A DNA stretch of 64,000 bases, taken from contig OZ024808.1 of NCBI GenBank assembly GCA_964017045.1, forward strand, positions 19,957,284-20,021,283, in the 5' to 3' direction. A model generated the notes under the pieces. The model worked only from the letters and a program-made list of their open reading frames with translations, searched no databases and had not been told where the DNA came from. Of the stretch, positions 45,860-56,084 are shown in pieces. Positions within the stretch are counted from its first letter, which is position 1; every line of letters starts with the position of its first letter. Position numbers and translations under genes: made by a program. Origin of the DNA: Omphiscola glabra (lineage: Eukaryota > Mollusca > Gastropoda > Lymnaeidae).

Positions 45860-46938
45860 AAAGTGAAGATGACCAGGTATAAGCACATGTTCCACGATCA
45901 GGATGTTCCCTTCACACGATGAGACGAGCACCACATCATCATCATTGGTTTTTTTTTTTTTTACTAAACATAAAGTGTGCTGAAGAAATTCGCTCGGCTC
46001 CGTCTCCATTGCACGAATCGTAACATCATCATCAGTGGCACAACAGCCCAAGAAGGACTCTCAACTGCATCAAAACAGCCGTTTTGATCGCCCCAAGGCC
46101 TCTTGGTTTCTGTCAGTAAACCGCTTTTACTCCTACAAAAAAAATCAGTAAAAACTCAAGGTTTCCAAATTTTTAAGCAGTCTGTATAAACAAATTTAAA
46201 CAACGATTCTGCAATAGGCCTCGGGATTTGTGTATTGATTTCCACGAATTCTCTGCTCATATTCATTATATATCTTTCTGAGGATTTCACCTTTACCGGG
46301 TCAGACATTGTTGAGCTGCACACTACAGCTGAAAATATCATAAATATTTTTTACCCCATGTTTTGTATTGGAATGTTTTTGCTTTAAAAAATTTAATCTG
46401 ATCACAATGACTGAATCTTGTGACATGATTTTTTTTCTTTTGTATAGTGGGCTGTTGGTATGTGATATTCCCCTTTGATATAAAAAGAACCATACATATT
46501 CCTAGAAACCCCTTACCTTAGAGCTACTGAGCACTCCTCCTTTGTGATATCCCAAGTTGAGAATCACTGGTCAAGTGAAACAAAGAGACATAGAAACAGT
46601 CACAAAATATGTAGTATTTATATTACAAATGCTATTAGTAATTATGTGTATTTATTTTATTTTTTAAATTTGTATTATTAACAAAAAAATTATCTTCACT
46701 TTCGAAAGCGCTCTGAATGTCTGCTGCTTGTAAAAAATCGTAATGTTTTTAAACGAATATTATACAATGTACTTAATATTAAAAAAAAAAAAAAGCTTTA
46801 CAATTTGTGATATCCCAAGTGCCCTAAAACATTTACAATTAAATCTAATGACGTTTGGGGTGAAGATGTTTTAATTTTTTTATTAAATATATCATTTAGT
46901 ATGACCAATAAAAGCTTGCCTTACACATGAGATTTATT
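45860..46938. other. Spacer, possible single hAT end
   Basis: At 46548-46562, AAGTTGAGAATCACTG read in reverse resembles a hAT terminus, but no matching second end was found. No gene. Confidence 0.35.
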
Positions 46939-47900
46939 TCAAATCATCAAAATTGATTTTACAGCTCTGCTAACAGGTTCGTAAGTGCAGTATATGATTG
47001 GATTTAAGGAAGATTTGATGTACGTGATCCACAGTAGCAGAATCTCAGACCACAATTGAATGCTCAAAGCCTGGTCCCCAAATAACCAGGCCAAGTAAAG
47101 CCACACCGGCAGCCAGCACAAGGTGTAGCAAATCATAATGAAGCCTACGGTGCGCAAAACTTTAAACATGTTCGAACTTCGGTGCGCAGCGATTTTGTCA
47201 GACTTCTTTTCCCTATGTTCTTTCGGTCTTGAGGGACCGTGTACTACTGAGATTCAAGAAATAACATCCTCTGTACAAAGCGCAAGTGTCTTGGGACAAG
47301 TTGAGACCACGTTAGCAGTTTGATTATTCTTTGAAGGGGAATCTTTAGTAGATGCTTGTCCGCCATCGAAATCTTGAGTTTTTAAACGTCTTGGTGTCTT
47401 TTTGTGATATCGATAAACTTCAAGAAGAATGAATCCGTAAAGAATGTAAGAAACGTAGAACGGGGAATTCCACAGGAAATAGCTTGTAAGAATGAATGAT
47501 TTATCTGTAAAGATATTATAGTCAGGTTCACCAAGTGATGGCGTGTTATAATGTGCAGCTAGTCCATCTGCCTGAGTCTGTAAAACAATTTGTGTCGCCG
47601 CAGTTGTGAGGCTTGACAGTGACCAGGATACAGCAGTCATAACCAAGCCTGTCTTATACGTCAGCACTCTGTATTTCAGAGGCTTGCATATGGCGATGTA
47701 TCGGTCGATAGACAGACACATGACGTGTATCCTGAAGGTCGTCCCCAGGAATTGATCACAAATATAACGTGCACGACAGAAACCTTCCCTTAAGGGCCAC
47801 TCCCCATTATGGATTACTTCTAAGAAACCCCATATGCATGACTAAAATGGCAAAGAGTGATCCAATAGCGGCCATGGATATATTATAATAATGATAAAGT
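46939..47900 (-). pseudogene. P7: broken inverted paralogue of R1
   Basis: It aligns with R1 from TM2 (MAAIGSLFAILVMHMG) to the C-terminus (EPVSRAVKS). Damage: the N-terminus and TM1 are missing; one extra base near 47830 shifts the frame just after TM2; and a TGA replaces the TGT codon for Cys285 of R1 in loop 3 (stop at 47256-47254, same frame before and after). DRY, CWLP and NPIIY are intact. Like R1 it has Gly at 2.50 and no Cys in extracellular loop 2, so those traits predate the split. The conserved non-coding exon lies beyond 48195. Confidence 0.9.
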
Positions 47901-48194
47901 TTATAATTTTCAGTATCATTTCCCAATTTCTATCAGCCTAGAATGAGACCAATGTTTTGTGGTTTTTACCAATATTTAACTTGCACCACGAATCATCCTA
48001 ATACCATAACATTTTCTCGTTTGTCCCCCTTTATGATGAGAATATGTGGGGCGGGGGGGGGGGGGAAGGGGCGCTCCTGAATGGAAGTCTCTTTCAAAAT
48101 GAGGAGGCCATTCTCGATAGTCAGGTAACCAATTTTCTAATTAGTGTTAATTCAAAATGTTTTTATAATTCTTAAAATAGAAAACTTTGAGACC

Positions 48195-48325
48195 TTACCT
48201 TGACGCTGTTTTTTGGTGGAAAGTCTCGTAATTAGGCTGATGTCAGTCGGCTTTGGCGAAACATGACATTTTTCAAAACGAGTTCAGCTTCTTGAAAATA
48301 TGATAGTAAAATGCTCATTTAACCA
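48195..48325 (-). other. Relic of the R1-type 5' exon upstream of P7
   Basis: Reverse complement of this block matches 8425-8559 and ends in a donor-like CAAG|GTAAGG. The minisatellite starting at 48325 replaces the sequence where a promoter would be. Confidence 0.55.
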
Positions 48326-48560
48326 ATGGATGGATGTTGTACCTATTTAAAAAATGTATGGTTGGATGGATGTTGTACATATTAAAAATGTATGTAGGAT
48401 GGATCTTGCCTATTTGGAAATGAATGGATGGATGGATCTTGTACCTAGTAAAAATGTATGGATGGATGGATGTTTACCTATTAAAAATGGATGGATGGAT
48501 GGATGTTGTACCTATTTAAAAATGTATGTATGTATGGATGTTGTACCTATTAAATTATTA
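48325..48560. repeat. GGAT-rich minisatellite, about 36-40 bp unit
   Basis: Units of (ATGG)nATGTTGTACCTATTAAAAATG, about six copies with length changes. A 13-base G run lies nearby at 48053-48065. Confidence 0.9.
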
Positions 48561-49799
48561 TGTTTTTATGTAGAGATCACATTTAATGACTGAGCTGATT
48601 CACGGTTGCATGGTGTTAACATAGTAGATTTGCGTTGGTTTTTTTTTAAAGAAAAGACCCAGTTAATTATGTGAACACGTAAAAAAAATATTTTTTAAAG
48701 TATTTTTAAAAGCCCTTATAAGTGTATCTTTACAGTTTTGATCATGCACATATTATTTTCTAGTACACAACTTGCATAATGTTTTTTCTATGCAAATGAA
48801 AATATTGACAAAATCTGAATAAATCCGTAATTCTGTTTCTTAAAATTGTTCCAATGTGAAACATAATTAAAATTGTATTGTAGGAGTAGTTTTAAAAACA
48901 TATGCAAACATATTTTCTAAAAACAGCCTAAAACTCAATTACTTGAGATTGCTATTGAGACAATCCCTTTACAATTTAGAGGCAGTGTCCTTAAATTATT
49001 GAAGAATCCATTTTATACGGCACAATTTTTTCACTATAAAAGCAAATGATTTTGAACGAATGCTGAAGCACCCCACAAAACAAGGATAAGCGAACTCTTC
49101 GTTTGATGACCAGGAGTTTCAAAGCCAAATAAACTATTCACCAACAGTTTATGCTGCCAGTTATTATTGATTTTGTTGCACCAGTCGATTGACCTAAGTT
49201 GACATTAAAAATAATCCGAAGTTTTGCTTTTTTTTTAAAGTTACAGTGGTCACAAAAAAAACAAAAAAAAAACATCATGCGCAAAATAGTACATCACCTC
49301 AGTTGTTAACGTGTCCAGTTCCTATTTAAATTGATCTTTGCAAATCTCAACGGCTTTCCTCGTAAATGTTGGATGACGTTTTTTACTTGATTTAGCAATT
49401 TAATGTAACCTCAAAATAAAATCATTAAAAAAAAAAAAACCCTTGTCTCGTAGCCATGGTAACCAAGTGCTTTTTCACGTCGCTAATATTAGATGAGGAA
49501 TCGAATATGGGATAAGATCAAACATAATCTCGTACATGGCCGTCGCACAAACAACATTTTTAATGTCAGTCCCTTCAAGCGTTTCACTTCACTAAGTTGT
49601 GAGTTAACGCAGAGATCATCCTTTCACAGCTGTTTCTCAATGTTCTGCTCAGTCCAAGGGGCTGACAAATGGGTGCACAGCTCAGAAGTTTCTCTTATGT
49701 TATCTCAAGAGAGGGTAACGTTTAAACATGACCGTGAAGTGATGATTTTTTTTTACCAATGCATTGAGTCAACGCCAATCACTGTCGACTTTATGTGCA
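48561..49799. other. Spacer, nothing recognised
   Basis: A 104-codon open frame at 49493-49807 shows no family signature and runs into the minisatellite. I do not call it a gene. Confidence 0.35.
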
Positions 49800-50408
49800 T
49801 TGTGTGATTTAACCCTGAATATGTGCATTGTGTGATTTCACCCTGAATATGTGCATTGTGTGATTTAACCCTGAATATGTGCATTGTGTGATTTAACCCT
49901 GACTATGTGCATTGTGTGATTTAACACTGAATATGTGCATTGTGTGATTTAACCCTGAATATGTGCATTGTGTGATTTAACCCTGACTATGTGCATTGTG
50001 TGATTTAACCCTGAATATGTGCATTGTGTGATTTAACCCTGAATATGTGCATTGTGTGATTTAACACTGAATATGTGCATTGTGTGATTTAACACTGAAT
50101 ATGTGCATTGTGTGATTTAACCCTGAATATGTGCATTGTGTGATTTAACCCTGAATATGTGCATTGTGTGATTTAACCCTGAATATGTGCATTGTGTGAT
50201 TTAACCCTGAATATGTGCATTGTGTGATTTAACCCTGAATATGTGCATTGTGTGATTTAACCCTGAATATGTGCATTGTGTGATTTAACCCTGAATATGT
50301 GCATTGTGTGATTTAACCCTGAATATGTGCATTGTGTGATTTAACCCTGAATATGTGCATTGTGTGATTTAACCCTGAATATGTGCATTGTGTGATTTAA
50401 CCCTGAAC
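49800..50408. repeat. 28-bp minisatellite, about 22 copies
   Basis: Unit GTGCATTGTGTGATTTAACC then CTGAATAT, nearly perfect. Minor variants are GACTAT and AACACTG. Confidence 0.97.
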
Positions 50409-50819
50409 TAATTATAAAGTTAGGGTCTGGGAGAGAGGCCTGATGATTATTCTTTTATTTTTTTGTTTTATAGTATTGTTTGTATTTCTAAAGGATTTAT
50501 TCCAGGAACTTTAACAGAACTGGTTTAAGTTACAACTATGTTGCCCAAACAAAGTATTTTAAATCTCTCACTTAGTTTTCCTGCCATTTTTGCGACTTTG
50601 GTTTGCGAATTTATTGGTTAAAAATTCATTTTGACAATGTACCTCCTCAAAACGAAAAGCTATATTTAATAACGTCCTTGGGGATTTGCGGTAGATTTTT
50701 TCGAACTAATTTGTAACGGTTTTATTTCCGGATAACCAAACACTGCCACGGAAAGTGTGCGCTGCCTAAGTTAGTACACAGTCTACAATATATAGTTAAA
50801 CACGTTATGAAGCTTAAAG

Positions 50820-51190
50820 GTGCGTTAACTTAACTGTGCAGCACGCAACATACGGATTAGCTGATTCCTGTTAACAAACAAGAAAATCAAAAGAGGAAAG
50901 AATTGTTAAATTGTATTGTTACGTACAGCTATCAGTATGGAGAAATTAACCCCTTAATTAAGTTATGGCTCGTTCTAAAACAGTACGCAACAAAAGGATT
51001 AGCTGATGCCCGTTACCCAAACAAACAAAAAAATCAAATGAGGAAAGGATATTGTTAAGCAAAGTTATCAATATGGAGAAATTAATCTCTTATTTAAGAG
51101 TATGGCTCGTATGAAAACAGTACGCAACGAAAGGATTAGCTGATTCATTTTAACAAACAGAAAAATCAAATGAGGAAATTATATTTTAAA
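50820..51190. repeat. Degenerate tandem repeat, about 140-bp period, 2.7 copies
   Basis: The repeated order is ACGCAACA.AAGGATTAGCTG, AAAAATCAAATGAGGAAA, then TATGGAGAAATTAA. Confidence 0.8.
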
Positions 51191-51604
51191 TGCGCAAAGG
51201 AATTGTCATAAAATCCGAAGACACTTGATCTTTGCATGGGCGTAATCTGCGATGAACCGCATTGCTCGGAGCATAGTCGGCACATACCCGTTGCGTAAGT
51301 TCTAACATTAGAGGTGTGACCTACTATTGGGATGTTGCAAAAAGTGTTTTATCATTTTTTTTTAAATCTTCGCCACAACTTAAAGGTCTGTATAATGATC
51401 AGGAGTGACCTGTGCTTGGAACCATATCTATAGATCTATTAATTAACAAGTTTTAAGATCCGATTGTCACAGTCAAGTCATATATGCACTCTGGTTATCT
51501 ATGATTTACAGAACCCTCTCAATGTCAGTAACATTGGTTAATTAGATCAATAACCTAATGTCCAAGGCAAAGGTTGTTTTCGTAAGTCAAGAGTTTCAGG
51601 CTGT

Positions 51605-51925
51605 AATGGCTTTCAACATAAGTTTGTGCGAGATCTTAAAACACCTTTGATAATTTAATGGCTGTCAACATAGGTTTGTGTGAGCCATTTAAAACACCTT
51701 TGATAATTTAATGGCTGTCAACATAAGTTTGTGTGAGTCCTTAAAACACCTTTGATATTTAATGGCTGTCAACATAAGTTTGTGTGAGCCCTTTAAAACA
51801 CCTTTGATAATTTAATGGCTGTCAACATAAGTTTGTGTGAGCCCTTAAAACACCTTTGATAATTTAATGGCTGTCAACATAAGTCTGTGCGAGCTCTTAA
51901 AACAGCTTTGATAATTTAATGGCTC
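51605..51925. repeat. 52-bp minisatellite, 6 copies
   Basis: Unit AATGGCTGTCAACATAAGTT then TGTGTGAGCCCTTAAAACAC and CTTTGATAATTT. Confidence 0.95.
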
Positions 51926-52626
51926 TCGCAATTAATGTTAGTGATCACTAAAAAAAAGCTTTTTTTAATTTTAAATGTGTAACGTAGAGCGATTATCGTA
52001 GTTTAAAAAAATGATACGATTTCAAAAATAATAGAAGAGGATTGTTTAACAAAATATACTTAACATGCTCAAATATAATGCTATATTAATTTACAATAAG
52101 CTTTGTAATTAACTGTCTCTCTGTGTACGTCTGCAGCTAAAGCTCGGGCAACATTTAGAAAAAACATTTACGTTCTCTTAAATTTATATTGCACCAATTC
52201 TCCCTTCATGTAGGAAGGAGATTATATAGACACATAATATATTAATATACTATATTTTGTAGAGAGTTGTGAATTTCTACTATCTGAATCTAATATAGTA
52301 ATTTTGAAAAAAAATATTTTAGGCTCTTAGTCTACCTTGTCCTGCCTTTCTATATGATTACACTCATTAAAATTAATTATATTTTTATAAAAATTGTATC
52401 TTAATCCTTGAGGGACAACATTCACATCAGAAGTAAAGATTTCTTGCTGTGTACCTTACAGATTATGTGCCTAAGGAGGATCCAATCTTAAATAAATAAC
52501 CCTTGAGTGGACTAATCGGTATATGTTATATGTGTAGAGTTAAAACTATTTTTAAAAGATTTTTTCTTTTGTTGTGTTAAACAGTACAATGTCCAATATT
52601 TATACTGTAAAAGCTTGATATTTGAA
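51926..52626. other. AT-rich spacer, nothing recognised
   Basis: No gene or repeat family seen. Confidence 0.35.
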
Positions 52627-52800
52627 TCCCTTATATATAAGAATAAGCTATGCTGACATAATGCCAAAGAACCGAAAATATTTTGATACGTTCGGATTCT
52701 TAAAAACAATCATAATTATTTTCTATTATTTTACGGAAATCGAATAAATTTATATGCGCAAAAAATATTCCACTTTTATAAAAATTAGATTCACCACCAA
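52627..52800 (+). repeat. GAATAAGCTATG family, copy 3
   Basis: Starts TCCCTTATATATAAGAATAA after an A, the best-preserved start of the three copies, and continues through ATGCGCAAAAAATATTCC. A Helitron-type 5' end is possible. Confidence 0.65.
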
Positions 52801-52949
52801 AAAAATGCTATTCATGCCGATGATAAAACGATTTTTTCAACATAAAACTTCCAGTCCGGGTTCTTCCACTCATCAAGTACTTACAGTAGCCCGGCGTTCA
52901 AATCCGTATCCAAAACATGTCAGAGAATCGATAGACACGATGTGAGAAA

Positions 52950-54010
52950 TGAGTACCTAAAAATATAAAGAGTGTATGCAGACAAATAAAGTTTCTAAAA
53001 ATGTTCACGTCTTTCTTTTAGTGAGTGTTCTAGCCGTGGGGAAAAATGGCTACGTTCATGATGGATAGATCAGAACCTATCTTTTTTCTTTTAAATAAAC
53101 GATACCATTGGCATTGACGTCCAACGAACTATGTCACTTGCATTGACGTCGAAAGAACGATGGCCTTGGCGTTGATGCCCATCCAACGATTCTCTCCAAA
53201 GTCAATTGCATGCATAGGAGACTTTACAAATTCTGAGAGTTAACAATTTTAACAACAATACGAAAACAAACTGCGAAAACAAACCTGTTGCATTTTGGAG
53301 TAAATTAAAACGCTTAGTGCATTGCGTCCCTTTACCTGTTCCGCACTAATTTTTTCAACTCGATAGCACAACTTACGTATGCTGACATTTTCGGAATTTG
53401 AAGTTGTTGTTCTTTTGTTTATTTTAATGTAAGAATTTAAAATCAGTAAATTGTATTCCAAAAAAAAATATATTTCTTTAATGAAAATATTAAACTTTCA
53501 TTGAGTCCGGTTGTCAGAGCTGCTTGATCCTTTTTTTTTTAATCATTTGATTTTTTTTTTTACTTCACGAACAAGATATCGTTCATTTAAAAAGGCTTTT
53601 GAAAGCAATTACAGAGAATATTTTGGGTTAATGGAGTGTTGGGAGATAGCGCGTATTCCATCTCCACCCGTTATCCCTTGACTCACTACATGGCAAAAGT
53701 CGTTCAGTCGAGACATATCCTTTTACAAGCAAGTTTTTGGTTCAGAAATTTCAAAATAAGTTTTAAAAAAATTTGGAGTTGTAGGTAATTATCTTGTGTA
53801 ATTGATGTTTTAAAGATGTAATGTTAAATTGATGTTTTACATTTTAAATTATTAGTTTATTGTTCTATATAACATCTGGTGATGGTTTTTAAAATATTTT
53901 TGTTTGATACATGCTTACCTTAAAAATTTGTATATTTTTGTGCCTCTTTTTTAAGATCTTTAAAAAGCCTTTGGGTTACTAATAAACAAGGGATTTACTT
54001 ATGATGAAAT
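52950..54010. other. Spacer upstream of R8
   Basis: A short three-fold TTGGCATTGACGTC-type motif lies at 53105-53180. Otherwise AT-rich; any first exon of R8 is not identifiable. Confidence 0.35.
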
Positions 54011-54017
54011 TTCAAAT

Positions 54018-54031
54018 ACATTCAGTTACAG
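54018..54031 (+). promoter_or_regulatory. Likely 3' splice acceptor before R8
   Basis: CATTCAGTTACAG is followed 9 nt later by the ATG at 54041, comparable with R1, R2 and P4. Confidence 0.4.
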
Positions 54032-54040
54032 ACTGGAGCC

Positions 54041-55237
54041 ATGAATGTGTCGGACTGTGTCACTTTGGGACTCACGCCCCCGATGCAGGACGTCTCGTTG
54101 ACGTCAAATCATCATGTCCTCACCGTAGCGTCAGTATGTCTGAGTCTCCTCACCGTTTTCACAGTCTTTGCAAACGTCACCGTAATCATTGCTCTTCTAC
54201 AGACTATCATTAATGACAGGTCAAAGGTCAAGCTCAGCCAATCAGGTAACGGCAACATTACTAAACTCTTCATGGCGTCAATGGCTGTCTCCGATTCAAT
54301 TCTCGGCGTTTTCATTATGCCGATGTGTGTCTTGGAGTTGATTCACAACGGAACGTGGGTCATTGGACGGGAACTATGCATCGTCAAATACTGCGTGGAT
54401 TATTTATTGAGTGCAGCATCAACCTTACACATTCTGGCCATGACCCTCGATCGCTACTTCGCTGTTTGTCATCCCTTAAAGTACAGACTTTTAACCAACA
54501 AGCACGCTTACATCATCTTAACCTTAGCGTGGTTTATTCCTGCCGGCTTTGTTGTGAGCTGGGTTTCCATTGGATTTGAACACTTAAGGTACTGTGTCCA
54601 CATAAGACAGGAGTGCAACATGTACAACTTTTCCCCCGAGTTCCTCACCGCGTTCGTCTGCAGCTTTGTAGTCCCTTTTATTATAGTGTACATTCTTTAT
54701 TTTTGTATTCTACGGAAACTGGCGCACTATAAAATATCTTTTCAGAAACGCGTGAACCAACACCGCACAACACCCTCTAGCTTGCATGCGCATTCGGATC
54801 CTGTTGCGTTGCAAACCCTGGAATCATCACACAATAATATGCATAGATTGCAAGGAAGTTTAGATTTAGGAACAAGAGAAGGGGCCTCACACCCTAATAT
54901 TTTCAACATTTCAAGTTTCAGCAACTCTACTCAAATTTTCACACAGGTAAATGAATCGGATTTTACCGATTTCAAAGAGTGCGCACCGAATAGGAAAACT
55001 AAAACGTTTCGCACCATAGGCGTAGTAATGATAGGTTTCACCATTTGTTGGCTGCCTTCGTGGACACTGGCCTTGGTCTTCTTAGTAAGGCGCTATGTAT
55101 TGCCAAACAGGTTTATGGTGTGCATTGCGTGGTTTGCCTACCTCAATTCTGCCATTAGTCCAGTACTGTATTGCTGCAACAGATCGGTCCGAATATCTGT
55201 CAGATCACTGCTATGTCCTCGCTCGATGATACAATGA
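54041..55237 (+). CDS. R8: intact aminergic-type rhodopsin-class GPCR
   Basis: A 398-residue seven-helix receptor in one exon. Landmarks are Asn45 (1.50), Asp85 (2.50), Cys113 (3.25), loop 2 Cys at 185 or 192, DRY at 137-139 and CWLP at 336-339. It carries the amine-receptor set Asp120 (3.32), Ser208 (5.46), Trp364 (7.40) and Tyr367 (7.43), and LHILAMTLDRY resembles TAAR and 5-HT4 TM3. It is therefore the best candidate here for a receptor of a biogenic or trace amine. One oddity: the TM7 motif is SPVLY (373-377), Ser for Asn7.49, whereas P6 keeps NPVLY. N-glycosylation is likely at NVS near the start. P6 is its broken, inverted paralogue. The AATAAA at 55491 lies inside a MITE. Confidence 0.94.
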   Translation: MNVSDCVTLGLTPPMQDVSLTSNHHVLTVASVCLSLLTVFTVFANVTVIIALLQTIINDRSKVKLSQSGNGNITKLFMASMAVSDSILGVFIMPMCVLELIHNGTWVIGRELCIVKYCVDYLLSAASTLHILAMTLDRYFAVCHPLKYRLLTNKHAYIILTLAWFIPAGFVVSWVSIGFEHLRYCVHIRQECNMYNFSPEFLTAFVCSFVVPFIIVYILYFCILRKLAHYKISFQKRVNQHRTTPSSLHAHSDPVALQTLESSHNNMHRLQGSLDLGTREGASHPNIFNISSFSNSTQIFTQVNESDFTDFKECAPNRKTKTFRTIGVVMIGFTICWLPSWTLALVFLVRRYVLPNRFMVCIAWFAYLNSAISPVLYCCNRSVRISVRSLLCPRSMIQ

Positions 55238-55276
55238 ACCACATATCCAACACTTTGTTAAGCCCAAATACTAGTA

Positions 55277-55671
55277 ATGGACTACGATTAGTCGATTGTT
55301 TTGTCACGTGATACGTGTAAAAACAAGAAATACTTCCGGTAGGCTGTCTGCAACACACTAGTCGCTCACAAATTTTTCTTCAAACAGCTTTCTTCCTTTA
55401 ATCATAACTGAATTATAATTATTGTCACATTTAATGAATGTCATTTAAAGAAACGCGTGTATTCAAGAATATTTTGAAAAGTAAAATTTTAATAAACACT
55501 GGGGAAGCGCTGATGGAGACAAACATTTTGCTTTAGAATTAATGATAATGGCAATGCAATGGCTGATCAGCTGTTTATCCGTTGTTATGTGTTGTTATGT
55601 GTAGCAGAAAGCCTACTAATGGCTGGTACGTATCACGTGACAAAACAAGGAAGTGACTAATCGTAGTCCAT
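55277..55671. mobile_element. MITE with TA target site, 395 bp, in the R8 3' region
   Basis: The ends ATGGACTACGATTAGTC are perfectly inverted, with TA on both sides (55275-55276, 55672-55673). Subterminal similarity extends about 85 bp (GTTTTGTCACGTGATACGT, TAGGCT.TCTGC.ACACA). There is no transposase. It begins 40 bp after the R8 stop codon and contains an AATAAA. Confidence 0.75.
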
Positions 55672-55784
55672 TAACGACTACTTTTTAAATAAAATAATAA
55701 TTTCAAAAATTAAGTAATTTTAATTTTCGTTAAATATGAGGGACTCGGAATAATTATATGTATAGCATTTTACGGTAAATTCGA

Positions 55785-56084
55785 ATAGATCGTACCGCGT
55801 TTTTTTACCATGGCCGCCAACTTGATTGCCGTGACCCGTAAAATTAAGAATAAAACGTTAGAAAATAATGAAAAAAAATTCCTAAATGTATCCCTAAACC
55901 TAACCTGAACCCTACATCTATCCCTAAATGTATCCCTAAACCTAACCTGAACCCTACATCTATCCCTAAATGTATCCCTAAACCTAACCTGAACCCTACA
56001 TCTATCCCTAAATGTATCCCTAAACCTAACCTGAACCCTACATCTATCCCTAAACCTAACCTAATGAAATGAGGTACGATCTAT
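55785..56084. mobile_element. MITE with telomere-like core, copy 2
   Basis: Inverted ends ATAGATCGTACC and GGTACGATCTAT. After CCGTGACCCGTAAAATT comes about four copies of ATGTATCCCTAAACCTAACC with TGAACCCTACATCTATCCC. The core matches the reverse complement of 7250-7350. Confidence 0.7.

Noticed and set aside
46548..46562. Possible hAT end (CAGTGATTCTCAACTT in reverse)
   Set aside because: No matching second end or 8-bp duplication found; kept only as a note in the spacer entry.
49493..49807. 104-codon forward frame
   Set aside because: No family signature, ends inside a minisatellite, no support from a paralogous copy.
49800..50408. CRISPR-like array of 28-bp repeats
   Set aside because: Units are adjacent without spacers and the DNA is eukaryotic; it is a minisatellite. 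The same applies to the 29-bp and 37-bp arrays.
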